Origin: Candidatus Latescibacterota bacterium
GTDB taxonomy: Bacteria > Latescibacterota > MWCZ01
Direction of reading: 5' to 3'
NCBI GenBank assembly: GCA_022706085.1
Contig: JAKJDF010000002.1
Coordinates: 72,372 to 136,371 of the forward strand
Length of the DNA stretch: 64,000 nt
Shown here: positions 53,050-63,460 of the stretch, piece by piece
Layout: each line of letters opens with the position of its first letter
Position numbering within the stretch: position 1 is the first letter of the stretch
Notes under the pieces: model-generated
What the model was told of the DNA's origin: nothing
The model's database searches: none
What the model saw: only the letters and a program-made list of their open reading frames with translations
Translations under genes and position numbers: made by a program

Positions 53050-56000
53050 ATGAGCGCTGATCAGATAGTCATCCGCGGTGCACGAGTGCACAACCTTCGC
53101 TCGGTGGACCTGACTCTGCCGAAGAACCGTCTGATCTGCTTCACCGGCGTTTCGGGTTCCGGCAAGAGCTCGATGGCGTTCGACACCATCTACGCCGAAG
53201 GGCAGCGCAGGTACATCGAGTCGCTTTCCGCATACGCCCGGCAGTTCATGGAGCAGATGGAGAAGCCGGACGTAGATCAGATTTCCGGCCTTCCTCCCGC
53301 GATTTCGATAGAACAGAAGGCGGCCGGAGGCAATCCCCGAAGCACGGTAGGAACGATGACGGAGGTGTACGACTACCTCCGCGTTCTGTACGCACGCCTC
53401 GGAACACTGCACTGCGTTCAGTGCGGGAAGCCGATCACCGGACAGAGCCGGGATCGCCTGCTTGACCAGATTCTGCAACATCCCCCCGGGACGCGCCTCA
53501 ACATTCTCGCGCCGATGGCGCGTGGCAGACAGGGAGAGTTCCTCGACCTGTTCGAAGAGTTGCAGCGCCAGGGTTTCGTGCGCGCGCGGGTGGACGGGCG
53601 CATTGTCAATCTCAGCGAGGACCCCAGTCTCGACAGGCATGCAAAGCACAATGTTGACGTCGTCGTCGACAGACTGGTCATGAGGGAAGGGGTCCGCGCC
53701 AGGCTTGCGGAGGCGGTGGATACCGCGCTTAACGTGGGAAACGGCACGCTGATCGTAAACGTGGTCCGCGACAATGAGGACCCGGGAACCGACACCGTCA
53801 TGGGAACCGCGTACGCCTGCGCTGAATGTGGGATTTCTTACGAAGAACCGACACCGCAGCTCTTTTCGTTCAACGTACCCGCGGGAATGTGCCCCACATG
53901 CCTGGGCCTCGGGACACAGGTGAAGATCAACAGGGACCTGCTGGTTACCGATCCCTCGAAATCGCTTCGGGAGGGAGCGCTGGCGACGGTGGATGTAGAC
54001 CGCAACCGGTGGCTCAGGCATCTGTATCACGGGGTTCTGCATCATTTCGGTGACTGTGGTCTCGACACGCCATGGAAGGACATTCCGGAACTCGCGAAGG
54101 AAAAGCTTCTCTACGGGCTCGACGGGCAGCGCATACGCTTTCGTTACGCCAGGAATCCCGGCGAACGGGGATGGACGCACCTCGACACGTTCGAAGGAAT
54201 CATCCCCATGCTGGAACGCAAGTTCCGGGAATCGAAGGACGAAGGGGTAAAAGAGGAGCTGGGCGCGTTCACTTCGGCGGTGAGCTGCCCTGATTGCGGG
54301 GGGATGCGGCTTCGCCCGGAGGCGCGAGCCGTGAAACTTGGCGGGGTGTCGCTCCCCGAGTTGTGCGCAATGCCGATCGAGGAAGCGCACGGGTTTCTCG
54401 CCACGCTGCCGTTGTCGTCAACCGAGCGTCAGATCGGTCAGGACGCGCTGAACGAGATCCTTGCGCGGCTCGAATTCCTGATGAACGTGGGGTTGCGATA
54501 TCTGTCAATCGACCGAACCGCACCCACGTTATCCGGTGGAGAAGCGCAACGTATCAGGCTTGCGAGCCAGATCGGAAGTGGACTCGTCGGCGTGCTGTAT
54601 GTCCTGGACGAGCCGTCCATAGGTCTGCACCATCGAGACAATCACCGCCTTCTCAACGCACTCGGTCGCCTGCGCGATCTCGGGAACACGGTGATCGTGG
54701 TGGAGCATGACGAAGACACGATGCGGTCCGCCGACCTCGTGGTGGATTTCGGGCCGGGCCCCGGCGTTCGGGGCGGAACCATTGTCGGAATCGGGTCCGC
54801 CGAGGACCTGACGGGCACCCCCGATTCCATAACCGGTGACTATCTCGCGGGGCGCAGAAGGATAGATATCCCTGAGACGCGCCGCCGACCCAACGGCAAC
54901 TGGCTCCAGATCACGGGTGCACGGCACAATAATCTGAAGAACGTGGATGTAAGGATCCCCCTCGGGGTGTTCGTATGCGTGACCGGGGTATCGGGTAGCG
55001 GCAAAAGCTCTCTGATAACCGACACGCTTCTGCCGGCGCTCATGCGGCATTTTTTCCACGCGCGGTTGCCGGTGGGTCCCCACGACGCGATCACGGGGAT
55101 CGAGCATCTGGACAAGGTGATCCACATCGACCAGAGCCCCATCGGAAGAACGCCTCGCTCCAACCCCGCGACCTACACCGGCGTGCTGGATCCGATCAGG
55201 CGTCTGTTCGCGGAACTGCCTGAAGCGAAAGTGCGCGGGTACACGCCTGGTCGCTTCAGTTTCAACGTGAAGAGCGGACGTTGTGACGCGTGCGAAGGGA
55301 ACGGAGCGACTCGCGTCCAGATGGATTTTCTCGCGGACGTCTGGGTGCCGTGCCCTGCATGCAACGGTGCGCGATTCAACGCGGAGACGCTGCAGATACG
55401 TTTCAAGGGCAAGAACATTGCGGACGTACTGGATATGGACGTACAGGACGCGCTCCAGTTCTTTGAAAACATCCCTTCCGTGCACCGGGTTCTGCAGACT
55501 CTCCACGACGTCGGACTCGATTACATGAAACTCGGCCAGCCGTCGCCCACACTCTCCGGTGGCGAGGCGCAACGCATCAAGCTGGCACGCGAACTGTGCC
55601 GCAGGAGCACGGGGCGGACACTCTACATTCTCGACGAGCCGACGACCGGCCTTCATTTCCACGATGTCAGCCACCTGCTGGAAGTGCTGCACAGGTTTTG
55701 TGACGAGGGCAACACGGTCGTTGTCATCGAGCACAATATGGATGTGGTGAAGACCGCCGACTGGATTCTTGATCTGGGCCCCGAGGGAGGCGACGAGGGT
55801 GGGCGGTTGATCGCGGCCGGGACACCGGAAGAGGTAGCCGAGATTGATGGTTCGTGGACCGGGCAGGTACTCCGGGACGTGTTGCGCGGCAAGGTGTACC
55901 GTCGAGTAACGCCCCGAGAATCCGAGAATGACGGTCTTTCGCGCTCGGCGATCGCGCTCGACCGGGACGAGTACCGCCCGATGGAGCGGATCACGGATAT

Positions 56001-59000
56001 CACGGTGGTGGGTGCGCGGGAACATAACCTGAAGAACGTGTCTCTCGCAGTCCCGCGCGAAAAACTGGTGGTCTTTTCGGGGGTGTCTGGTTCGGGAAAG
56101 ACATCCATGGCTCTCGACACGATCTACGCGGAGGGGCAGAGGCGGTATGTTGAATCGCTTTCCGCATATGCCCGCCAGTTTCTTGGCGACATCCAGAAAC
56201 CGAAAGTTGATCAGGTTGAAGGCCTTTCGCCCGCCATCGCCATCGAGCAGAAGGGAGCGGGACGAAATCCCCGCAGCACGGTCGGAACGATTACTGAGAT
56301 TTACGATTACCTGCGCGTGATCTACGCGCAGATCGGCGAAGTGTATTGCCCTGACTGCCAGATCCCCGCCGGTGCCCAGTCAAGCAGCGAGGTTGTGGAG
56401 CGTCTGACGGAGGAATTCAGGGGCAAACGCATAATGCTGCTTGCGCCGCTGGAGACGGAGAAAGGCGGAGATTACGATGATGCACTCGCCCGGCTGAGGA
56501 AGGAGGGGTATCTTCGTTGCCGCATTGACGGGGTTGTTCACCGTCTGGACGAAGGGATCGAACTGGACAGGCGGAGGAATCACTCGCTTGAAGCCGTGAT
56601 CGACAGGCTTGAAATTTCGGACGACGAACGCGGCAGGCTGGGGGAGGCGGTTGAAACAGCCTTCAACAAGGGTGAGGGGAGGCTTGTAGTAGCCCGATTG
56701 GACGGCGGGGATGATATTGCCATCAGCCGGCACATCTCGTGCCCTTCGTGCGGGAAAAGCTTCGAGAAACTCACTCCCCAGATGTTCGCATTTAACCGTG
56801 CGCACGACATCTCTGCGTCCGGCATGTGTCCGGCGTGCCAGGGATTGGGAACCCAGCAGGGCCTGGCGGAAGCGGCGGTTATTCGCTCGGACAAACTGAG
56901 CATCGCGGAGGGAGCCATTGATCTCTGGGGCAAGCCGAAGGGCATGTTCCGGGCGCTTCTGGAGGCGGCGGGGAACGCTCTCGGTTTCGATCTTCACACC
57001 CCTTTGCGCGAAATGACTCAGGCTGCCCGTACGGCGCTTTTTTTCGGGGACGAGACTCGGTGGATCTCATGCAGCGAACGCGGCATTGAGTTTCAGTACC
57101 TCGGCGTGTTTCCCGCGGTGGATCGCACGTTGCGGCTTACACCCCAGCTCCGCGATCGCCTGGGACAGGTTCTTTCCGATGTGCCGTGCAGCACCTGCGG
57201 GGGCACGCGGCTGATTCCGCAGAGCAGAGCCGCCCGACTTCGGGGCGTACCCATTGCGGAACTGTGCTCGTGGCCGCTTGCGCAGACCCGCGCCTTTTTT
57301 GACCAGTTGTCGCTCAACCCTCGCGAGCAGCAGGTGGTAGGGGAGGTACTGACGGAGATTCGTTCTCGCCTGCGTTTTCTTGAGGAAGTTGGCCTGGGAT
57401 ACATTTCGCTGGACCGGCGGGCACCAACGCTATCCGGTGGAGAAGCACAGCGCATTCGGCTTGCTTCGCAGATCGGAAGCGGCCTGACGGGTGTCCTGTA
57501 TGTACTTGACGAGCCCACGATCGGGTTGCATCCGCGGGACAACGCATTGTTGCTCAGTGCCCTTGAGCACCTGCGCGACTTGAACAATACCGTCATTGTC
57601 GTGGAACATGACAGCGATACCCTGAACAAGGCGGATTACGTAGTGGACTTTGGACCCGGCGCCGGCAATTCCGGAGGAGAAGTTGTCGCGACCGGTACGC
57701 CGGGAGAAATCCGGCAGAACCAGAGGTCGCTCACGGGGGCATTCCTTTCCGGACGACGGGCAGTACCTGTTCCACGCCAGCGCAGGGTGGGCACGGGAAA
57801 GGCGATCGAGATCATCGGAGCCCGGGAGCACAATCTCAAAGACATTCACGCGGTGTTCCCGCTCGGAACGATGACCGTGGTCACGGGGGTATCCGGTTCC
57901 GGTAAGAGCACACTGGTAAACGACACGCTTCATCGGGCTCTCGCGTGTGCTCTCCACAAAGCGCAGTTCATTCCGGGCGCTCACGACGAGGTGCGCGGTA
58001 CGAGTTTTGTGGACAAAGTGATACTGATCGACCAGGAACCGATCGGTTCCTCCTCCCTCAGCAATCCGGCGACGTACAGCGGGGTCTTCGACGTACTGCG
58101 CGACCTTTTCGCGCAGGTGCCGGAAGCAAAAATGCGGGGATACACGGCGCGGCGGTTCAGTACGAACGTGCCGGGCGGGCGTTGCGAACGCTGCTGGGGG
58201 TACGGGAAACGGCACATTGAGATGCATTTCCTGCCCGATGTGTGGGTGGAATGCGAAGATTGCCACGGGTTGCGGTACAACAGGGAGACACTCGAGATAA
58301 CGTTCGGCGGGGTGTCGATTGGCGAAGTGCTGCAGATGCCGGTAGAGGTTGCACTGGAGCATTTCCAGCGCGTGCCGCGGGTGCGGCGTTTGCTTCAGAC
58401 GCTGTGCGATGTAGGCCTCGGGTACATGGAGCTGGGGCAATCGGCCACCACCCTGTCGGGAGGAGAGGCTCAGCGGCTCAAACTGGCCAGCGAGCTTGCA
58501 CGGCCTTCAACCGGCAGAACGGTGTACATTCTGGACGAACCAACCACGGGGCTTCATTTCGCGGATACCGAACGGCTTCTCGACGTATTGAATCGCCTCG
58601 TTGATCAGGGGAACACGGTCATTATGATCGAGCACAACGTCATGGTGATTCAGGCGGCTGACTGGATCATCGATCTTGGACCCGAAGGTGGCGACGCGGG
58701 CGGCTACATCGTGGTTGCCGGTACCCCGGAGGATGTGGCGGCATGCGAGAGGAGCCACACGGGCGCAGTTCTGCGCAGGACACTCGCGCAGAAGATGCCG
58801 GCTGTTTCGACGAGCAAAGACGCCCGGGATGCAGTAGCGTTGGTCGAAACCGAGAAACAGGGGTTGGAGGAGGAGCCTGAGGAAGATGTTCCGTCCGAAG
58901 GCCCGGCACCGCCCTGGAAAACCGACGGGATCGCGTGGCACACCTCCGACAACCGGCTCAGGGAAGGCCGACAGCCGCTGTGGAAAGGAGCTCTGATCTT

Positions 59001-59406
59001 CTGGATAATTGACCAGATCAAAAAGATCGCCCCTGTCTCCGTTGTATGGTCCAACCAACATCTCGTAAGTGTGTATCCTGAGAGGGCACGTCGCTGGATT
59101 GCCTTCCGCACAGACTCCTGGCAGTTTGTGACGATGGAAGTCCGGATTCCAAAGGGCTCGTTTGACGGCGATAAATTGCGGAAACAGCTCGACCTGAAAC
59201 CGTTTGACGAACTCGATGACGTTCCGCTGTACGGTTCGTGGTCGCGTGTTACGATGAACGGCCGAATCAAAACATGGACGATGGTGGAAATCGTTGCCTT
59301 CCGCCAGGAAGAGCTTGATACAGAAGGTTTTCGCAGCTTTCTTCGCGCTGCGTACCAGCTTTTCATGGACCACGAAGCAAAGGGAGGGAAGGCGAGGTCC
59401 GCCTGA
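53050..59406 (+). CDS. uvrA: Double-length UvrA excinuclease subunit with extra C-terminal domain
   Basis: This 2,118-residue protein contains two complete UvrA units in tandem. The first unit covers residues 1 to about 955 and the second about 980-1,900. Walker A motifs (GVSGSGKS/T) are near 33, 645, 1,011 and 1,613. ABC signatures LSGGEAQR are near 494, 835, 1,461 and 1,802. Each unit keeps zinc CxxC pairs (CDACEGNG ... CPACNG near 744; CERCWGYG ... CEDCHG near 1,714). Residues about 1,930-2,118 are an additional domain of unknown type ([27 protein letters not shown]). UvrA recognises DNA lesions for UvrB. Ordinary UvrA is about 940 residues and dimeric, so this is a covalent dimer; double UvrAs are known in Chlamydiae. 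Confidence 0.95.
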   Translation: MSADQIVIRGARVHNLRSVDLTLPKNRLICFTGVSGSGKSSMAFDTIYAEGQRRYIESLSAYARQFMEQMEKPDVDQISGLPPAISIEQKAAGGNPRSTVGTMTEVYDYLRVLYARLGTLHCVQCGKPITGQSRDRLLDQILQHPPGTRLNILAPMARGRQGEFLDLFEELQRQGFVRARVDGRIVNLSEDPSLDRHAKHNVDVVVDRLVMREGVRARLAEAVDTALNVGNGTLIVNVVRDNEDPGTDTVMGTAYACAECGISYEEPTPQLFSFNVPAGMCPTCLGLGTQVKINRDLLVTDPSKSLREGALATVDVDRNRWLRHLYHGVLHHFGDCGLDTPWKDIPELAKEKLLYGLDGQRIRFRYARNPGERGWTHLDTFEGIIPMLERKFRESKDEGVKEELGAFTSAVSCPDCGGMRLRPEARAVKLGGVSLPELCAMPIEEAHGFLATLPLSSTERQIGQDALNEILARLEFLMNVGLRYLSIDRTAPTLSGGEAQRIRLASQIGSGLVGVLYVLDEPSIGLHHRDNHRLLNALGRLRDLGNTVIVVEHDEDTMRSADLVVDFGPGPGVRGGTIVGIGSAEDLTGTPDSITGDYLAGRRRIDIPETRRRPNGNWLQITGARHNNLKNVDVRIPLGVFVCVTGVSGSGKSSLITDTLLPALMRHFFHARLPVGPHDAITGIEHLDKVIHIDQSPIGRTPRSNPATYTGVLDPIRRLFAELPEAKVRGYTPGRFSFNVKSGRCDACEGNGATRVQMDFLADVWVPCPACNGARFNAETLQIRFKGKNIADVLDMDVQDALQFFENIPSVHRVLQTLHDVGLDYMKLGQPSPTLSGGEAQRIKLARELCRRSTGRTLYILDEPTTGLHFHDVSHLLEVLHRFCDEGNTVVVIEHNMDVVKTADWILDLGPEGGDEGGRLIAAGTPEEVAEIDGSWTGQVLRDVLRGKVYRRVTPRESENDGLSRSAIALDRDEYRPMERITDITVVGAREHNLKNVSLAVPREKLVVFSGVSGSGKTSMALDTIYAEGQRRYVESLSAYARQFLGDIQKPKVDQVEGLSPAIAIEQKGAGRNPRSTVGTITEIYDYLRVIYAQIGEVYCPDCQIPAGAQSSSEVVERLTEEFRGKRIMLLAPLETEKGGDYDDALARLRKEGYLRCRIDGVVHRLDEGIELDRRRNHSLEAVIDRLEISDDERGRLGEAVETAFNKGEGRLVVARLDGGDDIAISRHISCPSCGKSFEKLTPQMFAFNRAHDISASGMCPACQGLGTQQGLAEAAVIRSDKLSIAEGAIDLWGKPKGMFRALLEAAGNALGFDLHTPLREMTQAARTALFFGDETRWISCSERGIEFQYLGVFPAVDRTLRLTPQLRDRLGQVLSDVPCSTCGGTRLIPQSRAARLRGVPIAELCSWPLAQTRAFFDQLSLNPREQQVVGEVLTEIRSRLRFLEEVGLGYISLDRRAPTLSGGEAQRIRLASQIGSGLTGVLYVLDEPTIGLHPRDNALLLSALEHLRDLNNTVIVVEHDSDTLNKADYVVDFGPGAGNSGGEVVATGTPGEIRQNQRSLTGAFLSGRRAVPVPRQRRVGTGKAIEIIGAREHNLKDIHAVFPLGTMTVVTGVSGSGKSTLVNDTLHRALACALHKAQFIPGAHDEVRGTSFVDKVILIDQEPIGSSSLSNPATYSGVFDVLRDLFAQVPEAKMRGYTARRFSTNVPGGRCERCWGYGKRHIEMHFLPDVWVECEDCHGLRYNRETLEITFGGVSIGEVLQMPVEVALEHFQRVPRVRRLLQTLCDVGLGYMELGQSATTLSGGEAQRLKLASELARPSTGRTVYILDEPTTGLHFADTERLLDVLNRLVDQGNTVIMIEHNVMVIQAADWIIDLGPEGGDAGGYIVVAGTPEDVAACERSHTGAVLRRTLAQKMPAVSTSKDARDAVALVETEKQGLEEEPEEDVPSEGPAPPWKTDGIAWHTSDNRLREGRQPLWKGALIFWIIDQIKKIAPVSVVWSNQHLVSVYPERARRWIAFRTDSWQFVTMEVRIPKGSFDGDKLRKQLDLKPFDELDDVPLYGSWSRVTMNGRIKTWTMVEIVAFRQEELDTEGFRSFLRAAYQLFMDHEAKGGKARSA

Positions 59407-59439
59407 CGGCAAAAGCCTCACGACCTTGCCTGCGTCGAA

Positions 59440-60546
59440 ATGGACAGCCGGGAACGTCTGCTCACCGCGATCAATAACGGGAAACCCGATCGCCTCCCTG
59501 TACAGGTTCACCGCTGGATGCCGTACTACCTCCGCACCTATCTGGGAGGCATCGATCAGTGGGCAGCCTATGAGCGGTTCGGGATGGATATGGTCATTTA
59601 CTCGGATCCGGTCGTTTCCGTTGATGACACAGAACAATCCCGATGGATCCGCGAAAGAGTGCCGTACGGAACCGACCAGCAAGGTATCCACCACTGGAAA
59701 ATCAGGGTTCGCACGCCCGGTGGAGACCTGACGGGTGCCGAAGCAGGGAACGATATCACCACATGGACCACGGAACACCTGATCAAAACGGAGCGTGACT
59801 TTGACCTGTTTGAGAGATTCTGCCCCTCGCCGACATTCGATTGGGCGCCGGTGGTGCGGGACCTCAAGCGTGTCGGGAACCGCGGCATTGTGAGGACTGC
59901 GTCGCGCGGATACGGGCAGGGAGCGCCGTGGCAGGACCTCTGTACGCTGATGGGAACGGTGAGCGCCATCATGACGGCACTGGACGAACCGGAACGTATG
60001 AGGCACATGCTCGATGTGATCCTGGCGAAAAGAATCTCGACGATCGAGAAGTCCCCGCCGAACCCGTCGGACATCGTTTCTACCGGGGGTGGTGCCGGTT
60101 CCGATACCGTAATCAGTCCTGACCTGCACGCCAGAGTCTGCCTGCCGTATGACCGCGCGTACCATGCCGCACTACGCGAAAAATCACCTCGCACGAAAAT
60201 CGTGTATCACCTCTGCGGGGGCGTGATGAACCTGCTTGATTTGGTCGCGACCAACGGCGCAGATGGTCTGGAGACAATGACCCCGCCCGGCATGGGCGGC
60301 AACGCGGATCTTGCTGCGGCACAAAGAATGATCGGCGACAGGCTCTTTTTCGTGGGCGGGTTCGATCAACAGCAGGGATTTGAGCGGGGAACACCGGAAG
60401 AAACACGGCGTCTAGTGTTGCAGTGTCATGCGGCGTGCCCTGACGGTGGGTACATATGCTGCCCTTCCGATCATTTCTTTCACGGCGACCCGGAAAACAT
60501 CCGCGCATTCGCAGATGCGGCGCGAGAATGCAGGTACGACGGTTGA
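59440..60546 (+). CDS. Uroporphyrinogen-decarboxylase-family protein, second
   Basis: This 368-residue TIM-barrel protein belongs to the same broad superfamily as the gene at 30,201 but is not a close copy. MDSRERLLTAINNGKPDRLPVQVH is the typical opening. TKIVYHLCGGVMNLLDLVATNG and DGLETMTPPGMGGNADL are the barrel-end blocks; HLCGG has the His/Cys pattern seen in corrinoid-dependent members. The RQAGRY motif of HemE is absent. It follows uvrA by 33 bases with a weak ribosome site, a likely chance neighbour. Function unknown. Confidence 0.84.
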   Translation: MDSRERLLTAINNGKPDRLPVQVHRWMPYYLRTYLGGIDQWAAYERFGMDMVIYSDPVVSVDDTEQSRWIRERVPYGTDQQGIHHWKIRVRTPGGDLTGAEAGNDITTWTTEHLIKTERDFDLFERFCPSPTFDWAPVVRDLKRVGNRGIVRTASRGYGQGAPWQDLCTLMGTVSAIMTALDEPERMRHMLDVILAKRISTIEKSPPNPSDIVSTGGGAGSDTVISPDLHARVCLPYDRAYHAALREKSPRTKIVYHLCGGVMNLLDLVATNGADGLETMTPPGMGGNADLAAAQRMIGDRLFFVGGFDQQQGFERGTPEETRRLVLQCHAACPDGGYICCPSDHFFHGDPENIRAFADAARECRYDG

Positions 60547-60889
60547 CGCAAGCCAGCGCGATCCCGGTGTGCCCCCGTCAAGGGCACGGAGGTTGCACGG
60601 CGTGTCTTTGCTGAAGGCTCCTGTGTTTCTCCGGATCAGCACCACAAAATCATTGACGAAAAAAGAACTTGTGTGCTTGCTTGACAGGAGGATTGGGGAG
60701 AAGTATCCTTATCTAGTGTGAGAGATTGTCTGTTGTACGCGCGGGGCCGAACGCCCGCATCTCTGCGCGTTTTGAAGGTCTCTCGTTGTTCAGGCTCTGC
60801 ATGAACGGATGCATTCCGCCGGGGTTGGAGCGTGTTGAAAGTTCCGCCCGGAAGGAATTACTGGGAGTGATTGAGGGAGGGAACCACCA
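60547..60889. other. Intergenic region and leader before envelope cluster
   Basis: No gene is supported in these 343 bases. A six-base hairpin GTGCCC/GGGCAC (60569-60587) lies after the UroD-like stop. A strong promoter at 60681-60709 would leave a leader of about 175 bases ending in GGGAGGG before the ATG at 60890. Confidence 0.7.
60681..60709 (+). promoter_or_regulatory. Sigma-70-type promoter for envelope cluster
   Basis: A perfect -35 TTGACA (60681-60686) is followed after exactly 17 bases by TATCCT (60704-60709), four of six to the -10 consensus. It drives the plus-strand genes from 60,890. Confidence 0.65.
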
Positions 60890-62068
60890 ATGAGACGTGG
60901 TTTGCTGGTGTTGGTCGCCGGGATAGCAGTATGCGCCGCCGTCTGCGTGTCCCCCGTTCATGCGGTGAACCGGTATCCGGTGAGCATAGGTGTTTCGTAC
61001 GGAAGCTGGACGCCTTCGCTGGACGCGTATAACGTGCGCTGGGTGGATCAGAGCAACCCGACGATGATAAACGTGGGTGGGGTGCTCACGGCAGTGTATA
61101 TCCGCCAGCCTCTGGATTCGGCTCAGACCATCTGGGGCAAGCGGGTGGGGCCGGAGAGCTTCCTTTTTTCGTCTTCCAGCGGGCTCGGGCTGAACGCAAA
61201 ATTGCGGCTGCACAACGATGTGTTCGCGCTGGTTGAGTACGACACGTGGAAGCAATCAGTGGGCAGCCGCCGGAACTTCGGGGGCATGATCGGGTACGAG
61301 GCCAATGAGATCAAACTGAGCCCGATCAGCGTGTCGTTGCTCTACTACATCCCGACCGAAGCAGGCAAATGGTGGCCGCACATCTATCTTGGTGCCGGCG
61401 GTGGATCGGTGCTTGTGGAACGCTCGAATTCCCAGTTGACAAATACGGGCGTCCTTTCAACGGTTACTTCCACCGGTTCTGGGCCGCTCTTTGTGGGAAT
61501 GGCCGGTCTCGAGTACACGGTCCCCGTTCTGCAAGACCGATTAACGCTCTTCTTCCAGGGGCGTTATACTATGGGTAGTTTTGACGACCAGTTCCCTGTT
61601 CTGGGATCAACCGGTTCTCAGTTGATAGACGCGGTTACCGGTAAGCCCAGGAAAGAAGACGCGAGCGTGAGCGTCCAGGGGTCGAACATGAAGTTCGGCC
61701 TCTCGGTGAATTTCGGTCAGCTTGTGTCACGTCCGACGAAAGGTGTGTTGTCCGGCTTTCTTGAGGCCAACCGTCGCCGGGGTGGATATGCAATGGCGCC
61801 GTCCCGTGGCATGCAATCGGGCGGTTATGCCATGATGGTTCCCTACGCTTCGGAATCGGTTCAGGTGGTTGAAGGCGCGGGACAGGTCGACGAAGACCGC
61901 ATTCGTCAGGTGGTCAGGGAGGAGCTGCTGGGCGCGAGAATCGGAGTGACTTCGGCGCGTCCCGTAGATGACCTCGCTGAGCAGCAGCTTCGCAGTATTC
62001 GCGAAAGAAGGTTGCAGGCCGAGCAGGAACTGCAACAGCTTCAGGAGTTGTTAAGGGAAGAAGGCTGA
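60890..62068 (+). CDS. Outer-membrane barrel-like protein with C-terminal coiled coil
   Basis: This 392-residue protein begins with a signal peptide (MRRGLLVLVAGIAVCAAVCV, ending VHA). Residues about 25-290 have beta-barrel character (VSIGVSYGSWTPSL, YIYLGAGGGS-like strands, LFFQGRYTMGSFDD). The C-terminal region (about 330-392) is charged and helical, with EDRIRQVVREEL and EQQLRSIRERRLQAEQELQQL, a coiled coil. GGGAGGG precedes the ATG. First gene of an envelope cluster; function not recognised. Confidence 0.72.
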   Translation: MRRGLLVLVAGIAVCAAVCVSPVHAVNRYPVSIGVSYGSWTPSLDAYNVRWVDQSNPTMINVGGVLTAVYIRQPLDSAQTIWGKRVGPESFLFSSSSGLGLNAKLRLHNDVFALVEYDTWKQSVGSRRNFGGMIGYEANEIKLSPISVSLLYYIPTEAGKWWPHIYLGAGGGSVLVERSNSQLTNTGVLSTVTSTGSGPLFVGMAGLEYTVPVLQDRLTLFFQGRYTMGSFDDQFPVLGSTGSQLIDAVTGKPRKEDASVSVQGSNMKFGLSVNFGQLVSRPTKGVLSGFLEANRRRGGYAMAPSRGMQSGGYAMMVPYASESVQVVEGAGQVDEDRIRQVVREELLGARIGVTSARPVDDLAEQQLRSIRERRLQAEQELQQLQELLREEG

Positions 62069-62096
62069 TCCCCTCAGAACACGGGGGGCGGCGCCA

Positions 62097-63431
62097 TTGC
62101 GCTGGGTAACCCTTCTTTTCTCGGCTGGATTGTTGTTCGGTGCTTGGGTGCCCGGAGGGGCGTCCGAGCACCGTTGTTCTGAGGCAATGGACCGGCTGCG
62201 TTCTGCCGGGTATGAGAATCTCGCGTGCGAAACCACCGACTCCAGTGTGGTCGTGTGGTGTGAAAATCGAAGAATCCGGTACCCTGTCGTCTGGATGATC
62301 GAGGCGCTGTCCGTTGCGGCGTCCGCGGCTCCGGACGACGTCATGGTGCACGTCGTGGCGGAGCGGCTTGCGATTCCGGTGACCGGGCTGAGCGCGCGGG
62401 CGGGTGATATCCGCGCGTGGCTGAACGGAAGCGTCGGGACGGAGGAATTCCGCCGATCGATCCGTGTGGAATTCGCCGGGTCGGAACGTCCACCAGAACG
62501 TCACAGCTCTTCGCTGAGAAAAGTGGACCTTGCAATCGGGCCCGGCAGGATTCTCAGCGAGTTCGGCCTTCCGGGCGTGTGGATCCGTGCGAATTTCGAC
62601 GTAAGCGCCGAAATCTCGACGGCATTTCTTCCAGGGCTGAATGCGTCGGGGCGCATGTTCTTCCCGGCGTACAACACCGGTGGACCGGTAGACAACGACA
62701 GCCGTTACAATGAGCTGCGTCCGGGGTCAATGTTGCTGTCGTATCTCCGCCCGGTGGGCAGGAGTGGATTCCTTTCCTTCTGCGGCGGCATGGTCGAAAT
62801 GGCGAACTGGCGGTATGATTCTTATGGTGTGGTCGTTGACGCCAAGCAGTATTCGTCAGATGGAAGCTGGGGGGTCGGTGGGAGCCTGGGTTACGTTGCG
62901 CCGGGAAGATACCAGGTTCTGAATGATCGCACTCAGCGTTATCGTTCCTGGATTTTTGTGTGGCCGCTTCACAATACGCCTTACGAGGCGTGGGCGAGTT
63001 ACAGGGTAACCGGATTCGATCTGCGTATGACTGCCCGGTGGGGCAGGTATCTCGTGGGTGACCGCGCGTGGCGGATGGACGTCGAACGGTCATTCGGGGA
63101 AACGAAAATCACGGTTTTCGGTATCAAATCGGACGGGTACTCGGACTACCTGAAGCGGGTAGATCGCCAGAACACGAGGCTTCTCGGCGGGGTGCGAATG
63201 GAGATCCCATTGCCTCCGCGGGAGCGCGGAATGCCGGACAGGTTCCGCGTGACGTCGGCCCCGGCATTCGCATGGTCGTATCGCTACCGAGTGGGTGATG
63301 TTGGAGTGGATCTCGTTACGAGGCAGGCGGTGGAAGATCACGTAGGCGCGTACAACCCGATAACCATTTACAACAATCTCGAGCGCGCGCGAAGTCAGGT
63401 GCGCGCACGGCAACCAGAGGCACGCCAGTGA
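62097..63431 (+). CDS. YjbH-like envelope protein
   Basis: This 444-residue protein starts with TTG after a G-rich ribosome site and has a signal peptide (LLFSAGLLFGAWVPGGA). The second half resembles YjbH-type outer-membrane barrels, associated with exopolysaccharide export: GRILSEFGLPGVWIRANFDVS, PLHNTPYEAWASY and RWGRYLVGDRAWRMDVERSFGE. The first 130 residues are a separate mixed domain. It lies 28 bases after the coiled-coil barrel gene and 29 before the lipoprotein, so one operon is likely. Match made by eye. Confidence 0.65.
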   Translation: MRWVTLLFSAGLLFGAWVPGGASEHRCSEAMDRLRSAGYENLACETTDSSVVVWCENRRIRYPVVWMIEALSVAASAAPDDVMVHVVAERLAIPVTGLSARAGDIRAWLNGSVGTEEFRRSIRVEFAGSERPPERHSSSLRKVDLAIGPGRILSEFGLPGVWIRANFDVSAEISTAFLPGLNASGRMFFPAYNTGGPVDNDSRYNELRPGSMLLSYLRPVGRSGFLSFCGGMVEMANWRYDSYGVVVDAKQYSSDGSWGVGGSLGYVAPGRYQVLNDRTQRYRSWIFVWPLHNTPYEAWASYRVTGFDLRMTARWGRYLVGDRAWRMDVERSFGETKITVFGIKSDGYSDYLKRVDRQNTRLLGGVRMEIPLPPRERGMPDRFRVTSAPAFAWSYRYRVGDVGVDLVTRQAVEDHVGAYNPITIYNNLERARSQVRARQPEARQ

Positions 63432-63460
63432 AGACGCACCTTTTTTTCGGTGGGGGAACA

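Noticed and set aside
53005-53050. LexA/SOS box before uvrA
   Set aside because: Neither CTG-N10-CAG nor GAAC-N4-GTTC is present; the nearest CTG...CAG (CTGGACACCACAG) has only seven bases between.
52912-54390. Long open frame of 492 codons antisense to the uvrA start
   Set aside because: It lies opposite a well-defined UvrA N-terminus, has no family motif, and reflects GC-rich codon bias of the real gene.
58507-60165. Long antisense frame (552 codons) across the uvrA end and the UroD-like gene
   Set aside because: It spans two clear plus-strand genes and the gap between them; no start context and no recognisable domain.
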